64,000 nucleotides of DNA from Roseitranquillus sp963749675. Its GTDB lineage: Bacteria; Pseudomonadota; Alphaproteobacteria; Rhodobacterales; Rhodobacteraceae. The notes under the pieces were generated by a model, which saw only the letters and a program-made list of their open reading frames with translations, made no database searches and was not told the DNA's origin. The stretch covers positions 186,001 to 250,000 of the forward strand of contig CAVVNT010000008.1 in assembly GCA_963749675.1 (NCBI GenBank), read 5' to 3'. Every line of letters begins with the position of its first letter. Position 1 is the first letter of the stretch. Shown here piece by piece: positions 18,623 through 27,833 of this stretch. A program made the translations under genes and the position numbers.

Positions 18623-19114
18623 GCGAGCGAATTAGCCCGTGCCGCCCGACGACCAAAGGGACGGAATGGCGCAGCTCAATCCACGCTGCTGGTGTTGCCG
18701 ATGTCGAGAACCGCCGTTCACGCCGTTCCGCGGCAAAAGCGACACGGCCGGATGTTCGGTACGGAGGCCTATCGCGTTACCACCTCAGTGCAGGACCGAT
18801 CATAGCGCCAGCGCTCACCGCGCTGCCACCAGGCGCTTCCGAGCCGAAGCGTCATTCCTGGGGCTCGCTGAGCGTCTCAGACGCAAAGTGCGCGACCGGC
18901 CCTTAGCGGCCGCTCAACCGATGCGCCAGCCGCCGCAACGCCGCTTCGATCTCGGCCATTCGTGCTCGCCGCAGCGAAGCCAGCAACCGAACTCAAGCAA
19001 AGCGGGAGAAAGTCATCCTTCGCTGCGCTTGCTCGAAGGTCCGCTTAACCCGGTCAGGTCCCAAATATCGTGTGTTTTGGACCGTCTGCTTTATTGGGCC
19101 GTCGCATGACCAGG
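18623..19114. other. Intergenic stretch
   Basis: No gene supported. Chance GC-rich frames run across it on the plus strand, without a ribosome site or family motif. Base composition becomes AT-richer near 19060-19080. Confidence 0.35.
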
Positions 19115-19318
19115 TCATGCCGGCTTAGCCGACCCCTCGACGGAGGTTGGGGTGGCACGTCGAGGCGCACGTCGGGCAGATGTCTGCGTCGCCGAGCGTT
19201 CGTTCAGTTCCGCGATCTCATGCGGAAGCAGTCCCAGCAGGGACTGACGCTTCTGTGCGCCGATATTGCGGAACAAGGTGGTGCCGAATTGCGAGTAGAT
19301 TCCAAAGTAGCCGAGCAT
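19115..19318 (-). CDS. Hypothetical 67-residue protein
   Basis: Small frame with a good ribosome site (GGAGAG eight bases before the ATG). It starts MLGYFGIYSQFGTTLF, contains LLGLLPHEIAELNERSA and ends basic and disordered. The 'LPHEIAEL' helix is loosely reminiscent of DUF1127 small proteins, but I do not claim membership. It lies downstream of the sugar-binding lipoprotein gene on the same strand, about 140 bp away. Confidence 0.4.
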   Translation of the reverse strand: MLGYFGIYSQFGTTLFRNIGAQKRQSLLGLLPHEIAELNERSATQTSARRAPRRATPTSVEGSAKPA

Positions 19319-19456
19319 GATATGCTCTCCATCGTCTGCACGTTGGGAAGCAATATCTGCTCGTCGCTGCGTTGCAGCAATGCCCGCCATAGGGAAGCCG
19401 CCCTGCGTGACGTGCATGGCGATTCGCAGTCCGCGATGGTCTGCGCGAACCGCCCC

Positions 19457-20458
19457 TCAGTCGCCCCAGCAGTTCCGGATACCGTATTCTATGTCGTTGG
19501 ACTCGACGCCGGGCGCAGGATCGCCCGTGACGAGCCGCACGCCGGTATCGAGGTTGCCACCAAGCATCTCGCCCTCGCGGATGGCGGTCGCCAGCAAACG
19601 AACTCCCTCCCGCGCCATGTTCGCAGGAAATTGGATGGCCGTCGCGTCGATCTCACCCGGTCGGACGGCGTCCTTCATCGCCCGGCACCCACCATCGACC
19701 GAAACGACGATCGTGCGGCCGAGATCCGCGCCGGCGCTCTTCAAAGCATCAAGAGCGCCCAATGCCGCGGGTTCGTTTACGGTGTAGACGATATTGACGT
19801 CCGGCGTCTGCGACAGGATCTCGGACATGCGCGCCTCGCCCAGATCCCTGTCTCCTTCGGTGTCGGCCCTCGCGACGATCGCCGGATCATCCTCGCTCAG
19901 TCCAAAGCCTTCGAGGAACCCCGCATGGCGCAATTCGCCGGAACTGATGCCGGGGGCCAGGTCGAGCATGGCGATCTTCGGCTCGATCCCCAGCTGCTGT
20001 GCCTTGACTGCGGCGTACTGCCCGATCAGTCGCCCGGCCTTCGCATTGTCGGTAGCGTAGAAGGCATCGACAGCGTCAGGGGGGTCGACCGGCGTGTCCA
20101 CGGCGATGACGATAACACCGACACGCCGGGCCGCCTCGATCGCCGGCAACAGCGCCGTCGAGCTGGTCGGCGCGATCAGGATTCCCTTGGCCCCATCGGC
20201 GACCATCTGCTCCAGCGCCCGGGTCTGGCTGTCCACGTCGACGTCGCTCGTGCCCGTCGCGGTGAGCAGCTCGACGTTGTTGTCCTCGGCCGTTTCCTCG
20301 GCGACCTCGCGCATTGTGACCCAGTAAGGATTGACCTCCTGCTTCGTGATCAGTCCGATCGTCACCTCGGGCTCTTCCGAGCAGGCGACGAGCGTGAAGG
20401 CGAGCCCCGTGAGAGCCGTCATTGTGGCGGTTCGGCGGGAAAATACCGAGCTGAGCAT
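19457..20458 (-). CDS. Sugar ABC-type substrate-binding lipoprotein (ribose/fructose-binding fold)
   Basis: A 333-residue periplasmic-binding protein of the LacI/RbsB-like class (Peripla_BP_4). The signal peptide has a lipobox (TLVACSEEPE, Cys 26), so it is membrane-anchored. Then come VTIGLITKQEVNPYWVTM, QMVADGAKGILIAPTSSTAL and VIAVDTPVDPPD, the two-lobe sugar-binding fold. Its start overlaps the stop of the FucP-like gene by one base (TGATG), so the two are translationally coupled. No ABC ATPase or permease gene is adjacent, which is unusual. Confidence 0.88.
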   Translation of the reverse strand: MLSSVFSRRTATMTALTGLAFTLVACSEEPEVTIGLITKQEVNPYWVTMREVAEETAEDNNVELLTATGTSDVDVDSQTRALEQMVADGAKGILIAPTSSTALLPAIEAARRVGVIVIAVDTPVDPPDAVDAFYATDNAKAGRLIGQYAAVKAQQLGIEPKIAMLDLAPGISSGELRHAGFLEGFGLSEDDPAIVARADTEGDRDLGEARMSEILSQTPDVNIVYTVNEPAALGALDALKSAGADLGRTIVVSVDGGCRAMKDAVRPGEIDATAIQFPANMAREGVRLLATAIREGEMLGGNLDTGVRLVTGDPAPGVESNDIEYGIRNCWGD

Positions 20459-21810
20459 CAGATCGCCCCCCCTGCAGGCGTGTCGGGGCTGTCCTCGTCA
20501 TCGACGATTTTCGGTCTCGTATGGGTCAGATCGAACAGCGCATAAGCTGCGACGAGGGCGAGGCAGAACGCCGGCACGATGTAGCCGAGCGAGGACCCCG
20601 CCACGTCCATGACCGCGGCATGGACCATCGGCATGATGGCGCCGCCGAGGATCGCCATGACCAGCCCCGCGGAGCCGAACTTCGCGTCTTCTCCAAGGCC
20701 CTGCAGGGAGAGGCCGTAGATCGTCGGGAACATCAGCGACAGGGACGCGGAGGTCGCGACCACGGCGATCAGGCCGACGATGTTGAGCGCGACCAGTGAG
20801 ACAAGACAGCAGACGACACCGAACACCGCCATAATCAGGAGCAGCAGGGCAGGACGGACAACGCCCAGGAGCCACGTCATCAGGAAGCGCGAGAACAGGA
20901 AGATGATGAGGCTGCCCTGCAGCCACCAGCCGGCCGCTTCCGGCGAGACGCCGACCACGTCTTGCGCGTAGAGAATGGTGAAAGTCCAGACGCAGGTCTG
21001 CGCCGCGACGTTGAAGAACTGCGCCATCACACCGTAGCGGTAGTGCCGGTTACGCCACAGCCGGCTCCAGACGCTGCCGGAGGGAATTTCCCCCGCCGCG
21101 GCGAGCTTTGCCGGCGATTTCTGAGGCGGGAGCTCGAACTTTCTGAAGAAGATCAGAAGCCAGATCGCCACAAGCACAAGGGCGATACCGAGATACGGCA
21201 CCAGGACGAGGCTCAGGTCCGCCTCTTGGCTGGCAAGGAGCTGCTCCTCGCTCATGATCGCCTTGCTCGATTCCGGTGTCAGCGCCGGCAGGATCAGCAC
21301 CGCTCCCATCAGCACGCCGATATTCGCGCCGATCGGGTTGAAAGACTGGGCCAGGTTCAGACGCTGCGTCGCAGTCGATTCCCGGCCCATCGCGATCACG
21401 AACGGATTTGCCGAAGTCTCGAGGATCGAAAGTCCGGCCGCCAGGGTGAACAGCGCCAGCAGGAACATCTCGTAGACGAGCAACCCGCTCGCCGGCAGGA
21501 ACATCAATCCGCCGACGGCGGCGAGGCCGAGGCCCAGCAGTACGCCGGTCTTGTAGCCGTACCTGTTGATGACGAAGCCCGCGGGCAGGGCCAGTAGGAA
21601 ATAGGCTCCGTAATAGGCGAACTGGACCAGGGAGGACTGGAAGTTCGACATGTCGAAGATGCCCCGGAACACCCCGACGAGGATGTCCGTCAGGTTGGCC
21701 GCCGCCCCCCACGCCGTGAAGCACAGAACGAGCAATACGAACGGGACAAGCAGTTCCCGAGGGACGAAGGACTCGGAATTCGACACGTCCTTGCTGTCGA
21801 GCTTCGACAT
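20458..21810 (-). CDS. FucP-like sugar:H+ symporter (MFS)
   Basis: A 450-residue MFS protein of the fucose/hexose:H+ symporter (FHS) family. Marks include FAYYGAYFLLALPAGFVINR (loop and TM2), LETSANPFVIAMG and RLNLAQSFNPIGANIGVLMG, which are FucP-type substrate and proton-path motifs. It has twelve hydrophobic segments. I chose the ATG at 21810 (MSKLDSKD) just after a long G-run that can serve as ribosome site. An in-frame start 57 bp upstream would add a non-conserved leader. It is first gene of a two-gene operon with the binding protein. Confidence 0.88.
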   Translation of the reverse strand: MSKLDSKDVSNSESFVPRELLVPFVLLVLCFTAWGAAANLTDILVGVFRGIFDMSNFQSSLVQFAYYGAYFLLALPAGFVINRYGYKTGVLLGLGLAAVGGLMFLPASGLLVYEMFLLALFTLAAGLSILETSANPFVIAMGRESTATQRLNLAQSFNPIGANIGVLMGAVLILPALTPESSKAIMSEEQLLASQEADLSLVLVPYLGIALVLVAIWLLIFFRKFELPPQKSPAKLAAAGEIPSGSVWSRLWRNRHYRYGVMAQFFNVAAQTCVWTFTILYAQDVVGVSPEAAGWWLQGSLIIFLFSRFLMTWLLGVVRPALLLLIMAVFGVVCCLVSLVALNIVGLIAVVATSASLSLMFPTIYGLSLQGLGEDAKFGSAGLVMAILGGAIMPMVHAAVMDVAGSSLGYIVPAFCLALVAAYALFDLTHTRPKIVDDEDSPDTPAGGAI

Positions 21811-22132
21811 TCCCCCCCCCGGTCCGTTGATCGCCTTTCTGGCGAGTTCGAGCACTGTGACAGACAATCAGCGATCCGAGAAGCCTCGCTGCATCAGACG
21901 AAAATCCAGGTCAGAAGAGCTCATCCGACTGCCAGAGCGGAGACTCGCGACGCTCGCAGCATCGGTCGAAGAAGGCTCGTAGCCGTCAAGAGGCACTGCG
22001 GCGAGCGAGGCGGCGAGACGGGCCGCGCCACCGACGTGGACGGCCCTCTGCTGCCGTTCGTCGGCCCCCGGACTGCCGCACTGCGGCGTCGTCAGCGGCC
22101 ATTCATATCAGGCGCGGCATGTCCCGCCAGAG
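21811..22132. other. Upstream region of the FucP-like operon
   Basis: No gene recognised. It should contain the promoter of the FucP-like operon, but I see no confident -35/-10 or operator. Confidence 0.35.
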
Positions 22133-22885
22133 TCACCTTAGGACACCGCAAGACGGCTGCAATTTGGAGACGCCCACTTCCGCTGTCGCCCGCGTTCTCT
22201 GCCGTCGTGAAGAGATGGCGACCAACCATGTCATCCACGCCAGGCTGAACAGCCAGCCGAGCACAATCGCGACCGACTGCGCAGGCGAGAAACCCTCGGT
22301 GGCCGCTAACCAGCCCTGCACCAGGTAGGTGGAGCCGGAAAGGGCGGTCAGATAGGCGATTGGCCGCGGGAGCCAGGACAGCCGCGCCACGGAGGCCGCG
22401 AGCAGCAACAGGGTGAGGCCCATGGCGACGCTCTGATAGCTCCGCAGACCCCATTCGAGCCAGCGGATGGCCTCGGAGGTGACAAAACGGATAGACTTCT
22501 CGGCTTCGGGGGCGTTCGCCCAGGCCGTCACGGCCTGCTTGAGGGCGACCCCATCGACTGCCTGAAGGGCACCGTAGAGGGCCAGTGTTGCCGCAACCGA
22601 AGCTACACCGAGCTGGCTCACCCAGCTGGCCGTTCCGGCCCGATCATCGGAGGCCAGGAAGAGGCTCGCCAATCCTCCGAGCAGGATCGCCATGGCTGCG
22701 AATTGGCCCAGGTGAACGACCGTCCAGGTCCCGCTATGGGCGTACGCGTCGAAGATGGCATGATGGTCGTTTGCGTCCCCGCCTGCATGAAGCTGGGTGA
22801 TGGCGATGTGCAGGAGCTGCCCGATGAGCAGCAGCCAAGCCGAGACGCCTACCGAAGGACGTGAGCTGAAGATCCTGGCATCCAT
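22133..22885 (-). CDS. Hypothetical multi-pass membrane protein (DUF4386-like)
   Basis: A 250-residue inner-membrane protein with about six hydrophobic segments (AWLLLIGQLLHIAITQLHAG, FAAMAILLGGLASLFLA, SVAMGLTLLLLAASVARL, PIAYLTALSGSTYLVQGWL). The pattern resembles DUF4386 proteins, whose function is unknown. The polar tail ends about 25 residues after the last segment. It lies downstream of the peroxidase gene on the same strand. Confidence 0.65.
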   Translation of the reverse strand: MDARIFSSRPSVGVSAWLLLIGQLLHIAITQLHAGGDANDHHAIFDAYAHSGTWTVVHLGQFAAMAILLGGLASLFLASDDRAGTASWVSQLGVASVAATLALYGALQAVDGVALKQAVTAWANAPEAEKSIRFVTSEAIRWLEWGLRSYQSVAMGLTLLLLAASVARLSWLPRPIAYLTALSGSTYLVQGWLAATEGFSPAQSVAIVLGWLFSLAWMTWLVAISSRRQRTRATAEVGVSKLQPSCGVLR

Positions 22886-23022
22886 TGTAATTCTTCACCT
22901 GGTTCATCAAGCGACGTTGAAGTTCTTCCTCGCTGCGACGACGCACCGGGCGGGCCCGCGGCGAAGTCGACGTCGCGTTTCTGCGTTGGCACTCGTCGCA
23001 GTCGCGACAGTCCGCGAGCGGC

Positions 23023-24266
23023 TCAGGGTTGCGCCGCGGCGATCTGCTCCGCCTCGGCCAAGAGGGATCGAGAGTGGCAAGGAAAGCGATGATCTGCGCC
23101 CGCTCCTTCTCGGTCAGGGTCTTGGGCCGGAGTTCGCTGTGGCCCTCCGGGGTCGCAGGAGCCTTGGCATAATGTGCGAGCACCTCGTCCAGGGTGCCGA
23201 TCTGCCCCGCATGCATGTAGGGCGGACGCGAGGCCGCGCCGCGCAGCGACGGCGGCTTGTAGGCGCGCATCAGCTCTTCGCCCGCGTCCGCCACGAAGCG
23301 CAGCTCCGCGCACTGCTCCGGCTCGGCATCACTGTAGGGGCCGAGGCAATTTAACGGGTCCTCCTGCACCAGGCGGACGCCCGCCGCGCGGCCGAGGTCA
23401 TTGGGCAAGCCGGGGACGGCAGGCACGCCGGTGTTGTGGAAGTGGTTGTCCGTCAGCAGCGGGCCGTTGTGGCAGTTGATGCACTCGCCCTCGCCAACGA
23501 ACATCCGGAGACCCGCGATCTCGTCTTCCGAGAGGAAACCCGGCGCGGGGAAGTCCTCCGAGGCGACCCAGGAGTCGAAGCGGGTTTCGGACGGCAGGAT
23601 CGTCCGCTCGTAGGAGGCGATGGCCTTGCCGATGTTGGCGAAGACCCTGTTGACGATTTCGCGCTTGTCTTCTGACAAGGCCTCCCACGCGGCGGCAGCG
23701 GCAGGGTCTGCAACCGGACCGGCACGGAGCGGGAGTGCTGCCAGGTCCGGCAGCGGCCCGAACACGGCCTCGTACTCCGCCGCGTAGAGGTCGGCGACGA
23801 GGTGCGCGTAGCGGGTACGGTCTCCCCCGTGCTCCACCGCGCTCTCGAGCGGCCCCAGGGCCTGCGCCCAGAGGCTGTCCTTGCGCCCGTCCCAGAACAG
23901 GAAGGGGGCATACGCCATACCAGCGATCGGCATGGTGCGCCGGGACGTCGTGCCCACTCCCTGGCCGAGCGGCAAGTCGTCCTGGAACTGCCGGTCGGGC
24001 AGGTGGCAGGTCGCGCAGGCGACCTCGCCATTGGCGCTCAGGCGCGTGTCGAAGAAGAGGACCCGTCCGAGTGCGGCCGCGCGGGGATCGTCCGCAACGC
24101 GGTTGGAGGGGTCGGGCGGCAGGGGCGGCAGGGCCTCGAGCGAGAGGGAGCGGACGAGCGCCAGCTCCGCCTCGGTCCAGCCGGGCGCATGGGCGAGGCG
24201 GAGCCCCGCGACGGCACCGCCTCCGGCGAGGACGGCGGCGGCGAGAAGGAGGGGAAGTCGGCGCAT
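23023..24266 (-). CDS. Di-heme cytochrome c peroxidase (MauG/CcpA-type), C-terminal frameshift
   Basis: A periplasmic di-heme peroxidase of ~413 residues, reducing H2O2 with electrons from small c-type donors in this family. Signal peptide at residues 1-26. Heme motifs: CATCH at 84-88 and CINCH at 262-266; GRKDSLWAQALGPLE is typical. The family C-terminus (LLAEAEQIAAAQP) sits in the +1 frame after an indel near 23065. The unshifted frame instead runs 96 unrelated residues into the next gene. Both heme domains are complete, so activity may survive. It is paired with a FixH-like gene 9 bp upstream. Confidence 0.85.
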
Positions 24267-24275
24267 GACGCGTCC

Positions 24276-24719
24276 TCAGAGCACGAGGTTGAAGGTGACG
24301 ACATCGGCGCCGGTCGGCCCCTCGATGCCGAGGTCCAGCTCCCACCATCCGTGCATGTTGAATTTCATACCCTCGACAAGGTAGCGGCCGTCGCCCAGCT
24401 TCTGCGTGACGGCCGGCGCGCTCGGCAAGCCATGCCCGTGCTGCGGCATTCCGCCATCGACCGCGATCCGGGCATTGTCCACGGGCGCGCCATCACGGTC
24501 CGTCAGCGTCACGGTCCAGGCGTGCATCGGCCCGACGGTCACCGGCTCCTGCGCCGGTGCAATGGCTGCGACGTAAAGGCCGGCCTCCGTCGTCTTCTCG
24601 CGCGAGATGTTGAGGTCGGTAGGCACGCGCATCATCCACGCCGCACCGGCCGAGCCGGCGACGAGGACAAGGGCAGGAAGGCCGAGCAGCATCGCCCGGC
24701 GGGAAGAGAGGAGTGTCAC
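24276..24719 (-). CDS. FixH/YtkA-like exported protein
   Basis: A 147-residue protein with one N-terminal hydrophobic segment (AMLLGLPALVLVAGSAGAAW). The immunoglobulin-like YtkA/FixH domain has HAWTVTLTDRDGAPV, MPQHGHGLPSAPAV and MKFNMHGWWELDLGI. The His/Met-rich MPxHGHG and MHGWW pattern suggests metal handling in the periplasm. I chose GTG at 24719 (CTGGAG eight bases upstream). Such genes commonly pair with di-heme peroxidases, as here. The AraC regulator is divergent, 125 bp away. Confidence 0.75.
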   Translation of the reverse strand: MTLLSSRRAMLLGLPALVLVAGSAGAAWMMRVPTDLNISREKTTEAGLYVAAIAPAQEPVTVGPMHAWTVTLTDRDGAPVDNARIAVDGGMPQHGHGLPSAPAVTQKLGDGRYLVEGMKFNMHGWWELDLGIEGPTGADVVTFNLVL

Positions 24720-24844
24720 GGCGCAATCTCCAGAAGGGGTTCCAGTGTGGCCGTCAGATACGGCTCGCAGTCGCTGGCGCGCTTGAACGAAACGGCTAAT
24801 CTGGAGCCCGCACGGCGAGGCGGCCGGTGTTGCGGGATCAGTTA

Positions 24845-25624
24845 ATGACAAGGAAGGTCTCCAGCGACGACCGGATCGTCCTGTGGCAGGGCGCGAGCCT
24901 GTGGAGCTTCGACATTCCGCCGCAGGTGGGCGGACGAACGAACCGGATGCACTCGCACCACGCCTTCCAGCTCACGCTCGCTGCCGGCGGCATCGCGAAC
25001 ATCCGGACCGAAGACGCTCTCTACGAGGAGCCCGTGGTGCTGATCGCGCCCGACCATCCCCACGCCATCGAGCCCGAAGGCCGCGTCACGCTCGTCTTCG
25101 TGGAGCCGGAGAGTCGCTCCGGCGCCGCGCTGAGGCGCCTCCTCGGGGACCGGAAGGCCGCCAACCTGCCCCCGATGCCCGAGGCGGTGTCAGAGCTCGC
25201 CCCGATGTGGCAGAGCCCGCCGCCGACCGACGGGGAAGTCCGGGACATCGGCAACAGGATTCTCGAGCGGCTCCTGGGGCCGCAGCAACCGGAGCCGGCA
25301 CTCGACCCGCGCATCCAGAGAGCGCTCGACTGGCTGGCAGGAGCTGATGAAGGCTGCATCACCGTCGGGAAGGCAGCCTCGGTGGCGTGCCTGTCCAAGA
25401 GTCGCTTCAGCCATCTCTTCGTGGAGGAGACGGGATTGCCGTTTCGCACCTACGTCCTGTGGCGGCGGCTGATGCAGGCGGTCGAGCGCAGGGCCGCCGG
25501 GGCATCCCTGACCGAAGCCGCGCACCAGGCGGGCTTCGCGGACTCGGCCCACTTCAGCCGCACGTTCCTGCGCATGTTCGGGGTCCCGGCGGATTCCATG
25601 TGGCTGCGGCCACGCCAGAAATAG
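24845..25624 (+). CDS. AraC-family transcriptional regulator
   Basis: A 259-residue regulator with an N-terminal cupin-like sensing domain (MHSHHAFQLTLAAGGIA, then LIAPDHPHAIEPEGRV). The C-terminal AraC DNA-binding domain has SVACLSKSRFSHLFVEETG and AAHQAGFADSAHFSRTFLR. An in-frame GTG 18 bp upstream is an alternative start. It is transcribed away from the FixH-like/peroxidase operon, so it is the likely regulator of that operon (inference from divergence). Confidence 0.88.
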   Translation: MTRKVSSDDRIVLWQGASLWSFDIPPQVGGRTNRMHSHHAFQLTLAAGGIANIRTEDALYEEPVVLIAPDHPHAIEPEGRVTLVFVEPESRSGAALRRLLGDRKAANLPPMPEAVSELAPMWQSPPPTDGEVRDIGNRILERLLGPQQPEPALDPRIQRALDWLAGADEGCITVGKAASVACLSKSRFSHLFVEETGLPFRTYVLWRRLMQAVERRAAGASLTEAAHQAGFADSAHFSRTFLRMFGVPADSMWLRPRQK

Positions 25625-25803
25625 CCGCTTCGTTCAAGCGGCGTTTCGGCCGGGAGGGTAGAGCAGGCCAGCCATCCCAATCCCCGAGGTCCCCAGTGCT
25701 CGCCCTGCTCAAGCCCTTTGCCGTCCTCCTCCCCGGCGGCCCCCGGTTGCCCGGGCCGTCTTCTCTACGCTTGCCACCTCTCGCCCTCAAGGAGCCCGTC
25801 GGC

Positions 25804-26148
25804 GTGTCCGAAGGCTACCAGCTCGAGCTGATCCGGTCCTATGCGAGCGCAAGCTTCACCGCCGTGGTGACGATCAATTCCGGCGCCCTGATCGGCGGGC
25901 TGAGCCAGGCGGCCAATCTCGATTTCGTCCCGCAGACAGCTTTTGCCTTCGCCCTCTTCATCTGGGCCTGCGGAGTGACGACCGGGGTAGCGACCTGGGG
26001 CGCAGCCTATCACGCCGCGGTCGCGCTCGCGGCTTCGGACCACGAGAACGACATGCGCTGGAGGCGCGTGGCCGCGGGCCTGTTCCACGCCTCCCTGACC
26101 ATGTTCTTGCTGGGCTTCGGAACCATCGGCCTCTCCCTCCTCGGGTAA
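25804..26148 (+). CDS. Hypothetical small membrane protein
   Basis: A 114-residue protein starting at GTG with AAGGAG nine bases upstream. It has three hydrophobic segments (AVVTINSGALIGGLSQA, TAFAFALFIWACGVTTGVAT, ASLTMFLLGFGTIGLSLLG) and an acidic N-terminus (SEGYQLELIRSYASASF). I do not recognise the family. It lies 179 bp after the AraC gene. Confidence 0.6.
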   Translation: MSEGYQLELIRSYASASFTAVVTINSGALIGGLSQAANLDFVPQTAFAFALFIWACGVTTGVATWGAAYHAAVALAASDHENDMRWRRVAAGLFHASLTMFLLGFGTIGLSLLG

Positions 26149-26481
26149 CATGCATGGCGGCCCGCGTTCGGATGTGGTCTCCGAGAACCTTGCGCGCCGA
26201 CATGTCCTGCCTTGGGGGGAGACGAACGCGGGAGCGGCGCGTCTGCCGTGGCGCGCGCTGCATTCTCTGCTCCTCCGTGCCCTGAAGCGGTCGAAATCTG
26301 AGCGGGCAGACCGCCAAGGTCGGCCAATCTGGGCACTCGGCCAGTCTCAGGGCCGCGCTGTCGCACCAAGAATAGCGGCCGTTCATCGACCCGGCAGAAG
26401 CGCCGGTGGCCCGAATGCCTGCCGCGTCGAGAGGACGCCTCTCCGCCTCCAGATGGAGCACTCCCGCATGGCAGCGAAATG
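26149..26481. other. Intergenic stretch between convergent genes
   Basis: No gene recognised. It includes a segment (about 26295-26390) rich in GGCCG/CGGCC words and a GCGGCCGTTCATC word also seen as CGGCCGTTCATC near 59622. This may be a dispersed non-coding repeat of this genome. Confidence 0.35.
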
Positions 26482-26859
26482 TCAGACCTCGACGATCGGA
26501 GCAAAGCCGCCGAAGATCAGCCTCTTGCCGTCGAACGGCATCGGGTTCTTCTCGGGGTCCATGCGCGGATCGCCTTGCTCCGGATTGTTCATCCAGTCGG
26601 TCATCTTTGCCATCGCGGCGTCGCGCGTCGCCTTGTCCGGCCATTCGATCCAGGAGAAGACGACGGTCTCGTCGTCCTCGGCCCGGACCGCCTTGCGGAA
26701 GTCGGTGACCTTGCCGTCGGGCACATCGTCCCCCCAGCACTCGACCACGCGCGTCGCGCCGAGGTCGATGAACACGCTGTCGCCCTGCCTGGCGTGGTCG
26801 ATGAACTTCTGCTTGTTCGCGGTCGGCACCGCGATCACGAACCCGTCCACGTAGCTCAT
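26482..26859 (-). CDS. DUF1428 (YbaA-like) protein
   Basis: A 125-residue ferredoxin-like-fold protein of the DUF1428 family: MSYVDGFVIAVPTANKQKFI, TRVVECWGDDVPDGKVTDF, VFSWIEWPDKATRDAAM and the C-terminal KRLIFGGFAPIVEV. Function is unproven. I chose the ATG at 26859 because GAAGGAGCAGCGTG places the ribosome site correctly; a GTG one codon earlier is possible. It is the last gene of a TetR-DHFR-VOC-VOC-DUF1428 operon. Confidence 0.88.
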   Translation of the reverse strand: MSYVDGFVIAVPTANKQKFIDHARQGDSVFIDLGATRVVECWGDDVPDGKVTDFRKAVRAEDDETVVFSWIEWPDKATRDAAMAKMTDWMNNPEQGDPRMDPEKNPMPFDGKRLIFGGFAPIVEV

Positions 26860-26871
26860 CACGCTGCTCCT

Positions 26872-27351
26872 TCAGGTTCCGACCGCGGCCTCCAGCGCCG
26901 CGATGTCGATCTTCGTCATCGTCATCATTGCGTCGAAGGCGCGCTTTGCCGTGTCCCGGTCGGCACTCGTCGTCAACTCGAGCAGCCGTCGCGGCGTGAT
27001 CTGCCAGGAGAAGCCCCAGCGGTCGCGGCACCAGCCGCACGCGCTCTCGGCTCCGCCGTTGCCGACGATCGCGTCCCAGTACCGGTCGGTCTCTTCCTGG
27101 CTTTCGGTGACGACCATGAAGCTCACGGCTTCGTTGGGTCTGAAGTTCGGGCCGCCGTTCAGGCCGACGAACCGCCGCCCGAGGACGGTGAACTCGACCG
27201 TCAGCTCGTTGCCCTCCTGGCCGCCGGGGAAATCACCGGGGGCGGAGTTCACGCTCTCGACGCTGCTGTCGGGGAAGGTCGCGGCATAGAATTCCGCCGC
27301 CTTGCTTGCTTCGCCGTGGTCGAACCACAGGCATGTCACGAGTTCAGTCAT
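26872..27351 (-). CDS. PhnB-like VOC-family protein
   Basis: A 159-residue VOC protein (MTELVTCLWFDHGEASKAAE, FVGLNGGPNFRPNEAVSFM, ACGWCRDRWGFSWQITPRRL, then KIDIAALEAAV). This architecture is usually annotated as 3-demethylubiquinone-9 3-methyltransferase-like but is not a methyltransferase fold. Catalytic role unknown. GGGAG precedes the ATG. It lies 12 bp upstream of the DUF1428 gene and 11 bp after another VOC gene. The frame is intact, unlike its paralogues at 3-4.5 kb. Confidence 0.85.
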   Translation of the reverse strand: MTELVTCLWFDHGEASKAAEFYAATFPDSSVESVNSAPGDFPGGQEGNELTVEFTVLGRRFVGLNGGPNFRPNEAVSFMVVTESQEETDRYWDAIVGNGGAESACGWCRDRWGFSWQITPRRLLELTTSADRDTAKRAFDAMMTMTKIDIAALEAAVGT

Positions 27352-27362
27352 CGTGTGCTCCC

Positions 27363-27785
27363 TCAGTCCCGTGCCCTGTTGCCTTCGAAGTTCAGCATCC
27401 AGGGCGTGCCGTACCTGTCGGTGAACATGGCGAAGCGTTCGGCCCAGAAGGTCTCGTCGGGCGCCATCTCGACGGATTGCGCGTCCTGCGCCAGCGCGTC
27501 ATGGACGCGGTCGAACTCCTCCCGCGACGGCGGCGAGATCGACACCCGGAAGCCCTGCGGCTTGCTGAACATGCTCTCCGGGCTGTCGGACGCCATCACC
27601 GTGGCGGAGCCGAGCCGCATGCTCATGTTCATCACCATCTCGTCGCCGCCGGGCATCCGGCTCTCGGCATCGGGCGCGTCGCCGTTGCGAAACACCCCGC
27701 CGATCTCTCCGCCGAGAACCTCGGCGTAGTGGGTCATCGCCTCGAGGCAGTTGCCGTTGAAGAAGAGGTAGATCGTCGGTTCCAT
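27363..27785 (-). CDS. PhnB-like VOC-family protein
   Basis: A 140-residue VOC protein (TIYLFFNGNCLEAMTHYAEV, RMPGGDEMVMNMSMRLGSA, WAERFAMFTDRYGTPWMLN). The pattern is that of small PhnB-type glyoxalase-fold proteins of unknown substrate. GGGAGCACAGGAG precedes the ATG. It belongs to the same operon as the DHFR-like and DUF1428 genes. Confidence 0.85.
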   Translation of the reverse strand: MEPTIYLFFNGNCLEAMTHYAEVLGGEIGGVFRNGDAPDAESRMPGGDEMVMNMSMRLGSATVMASDSPESMFSKPQGFRVSISPPSREEFDRVHDALAQDAQSVEMAPDETFWAERFAMFTDRYGTPWMLNFEGNRARD

Positions 27786-27833
27786 CTCCTGTGCTCCCTT
27801 GGTGCTGAAGTGCTTCGCAAGGCTTGTTCCGCT

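Noticed and set aside
18639..19109. A 156-codon plus-strand frame
   Set aside because: It is Arg/Ser/Pro-rich with scattered Cys, no family signature and no ribosome site. Treated as non-coding.
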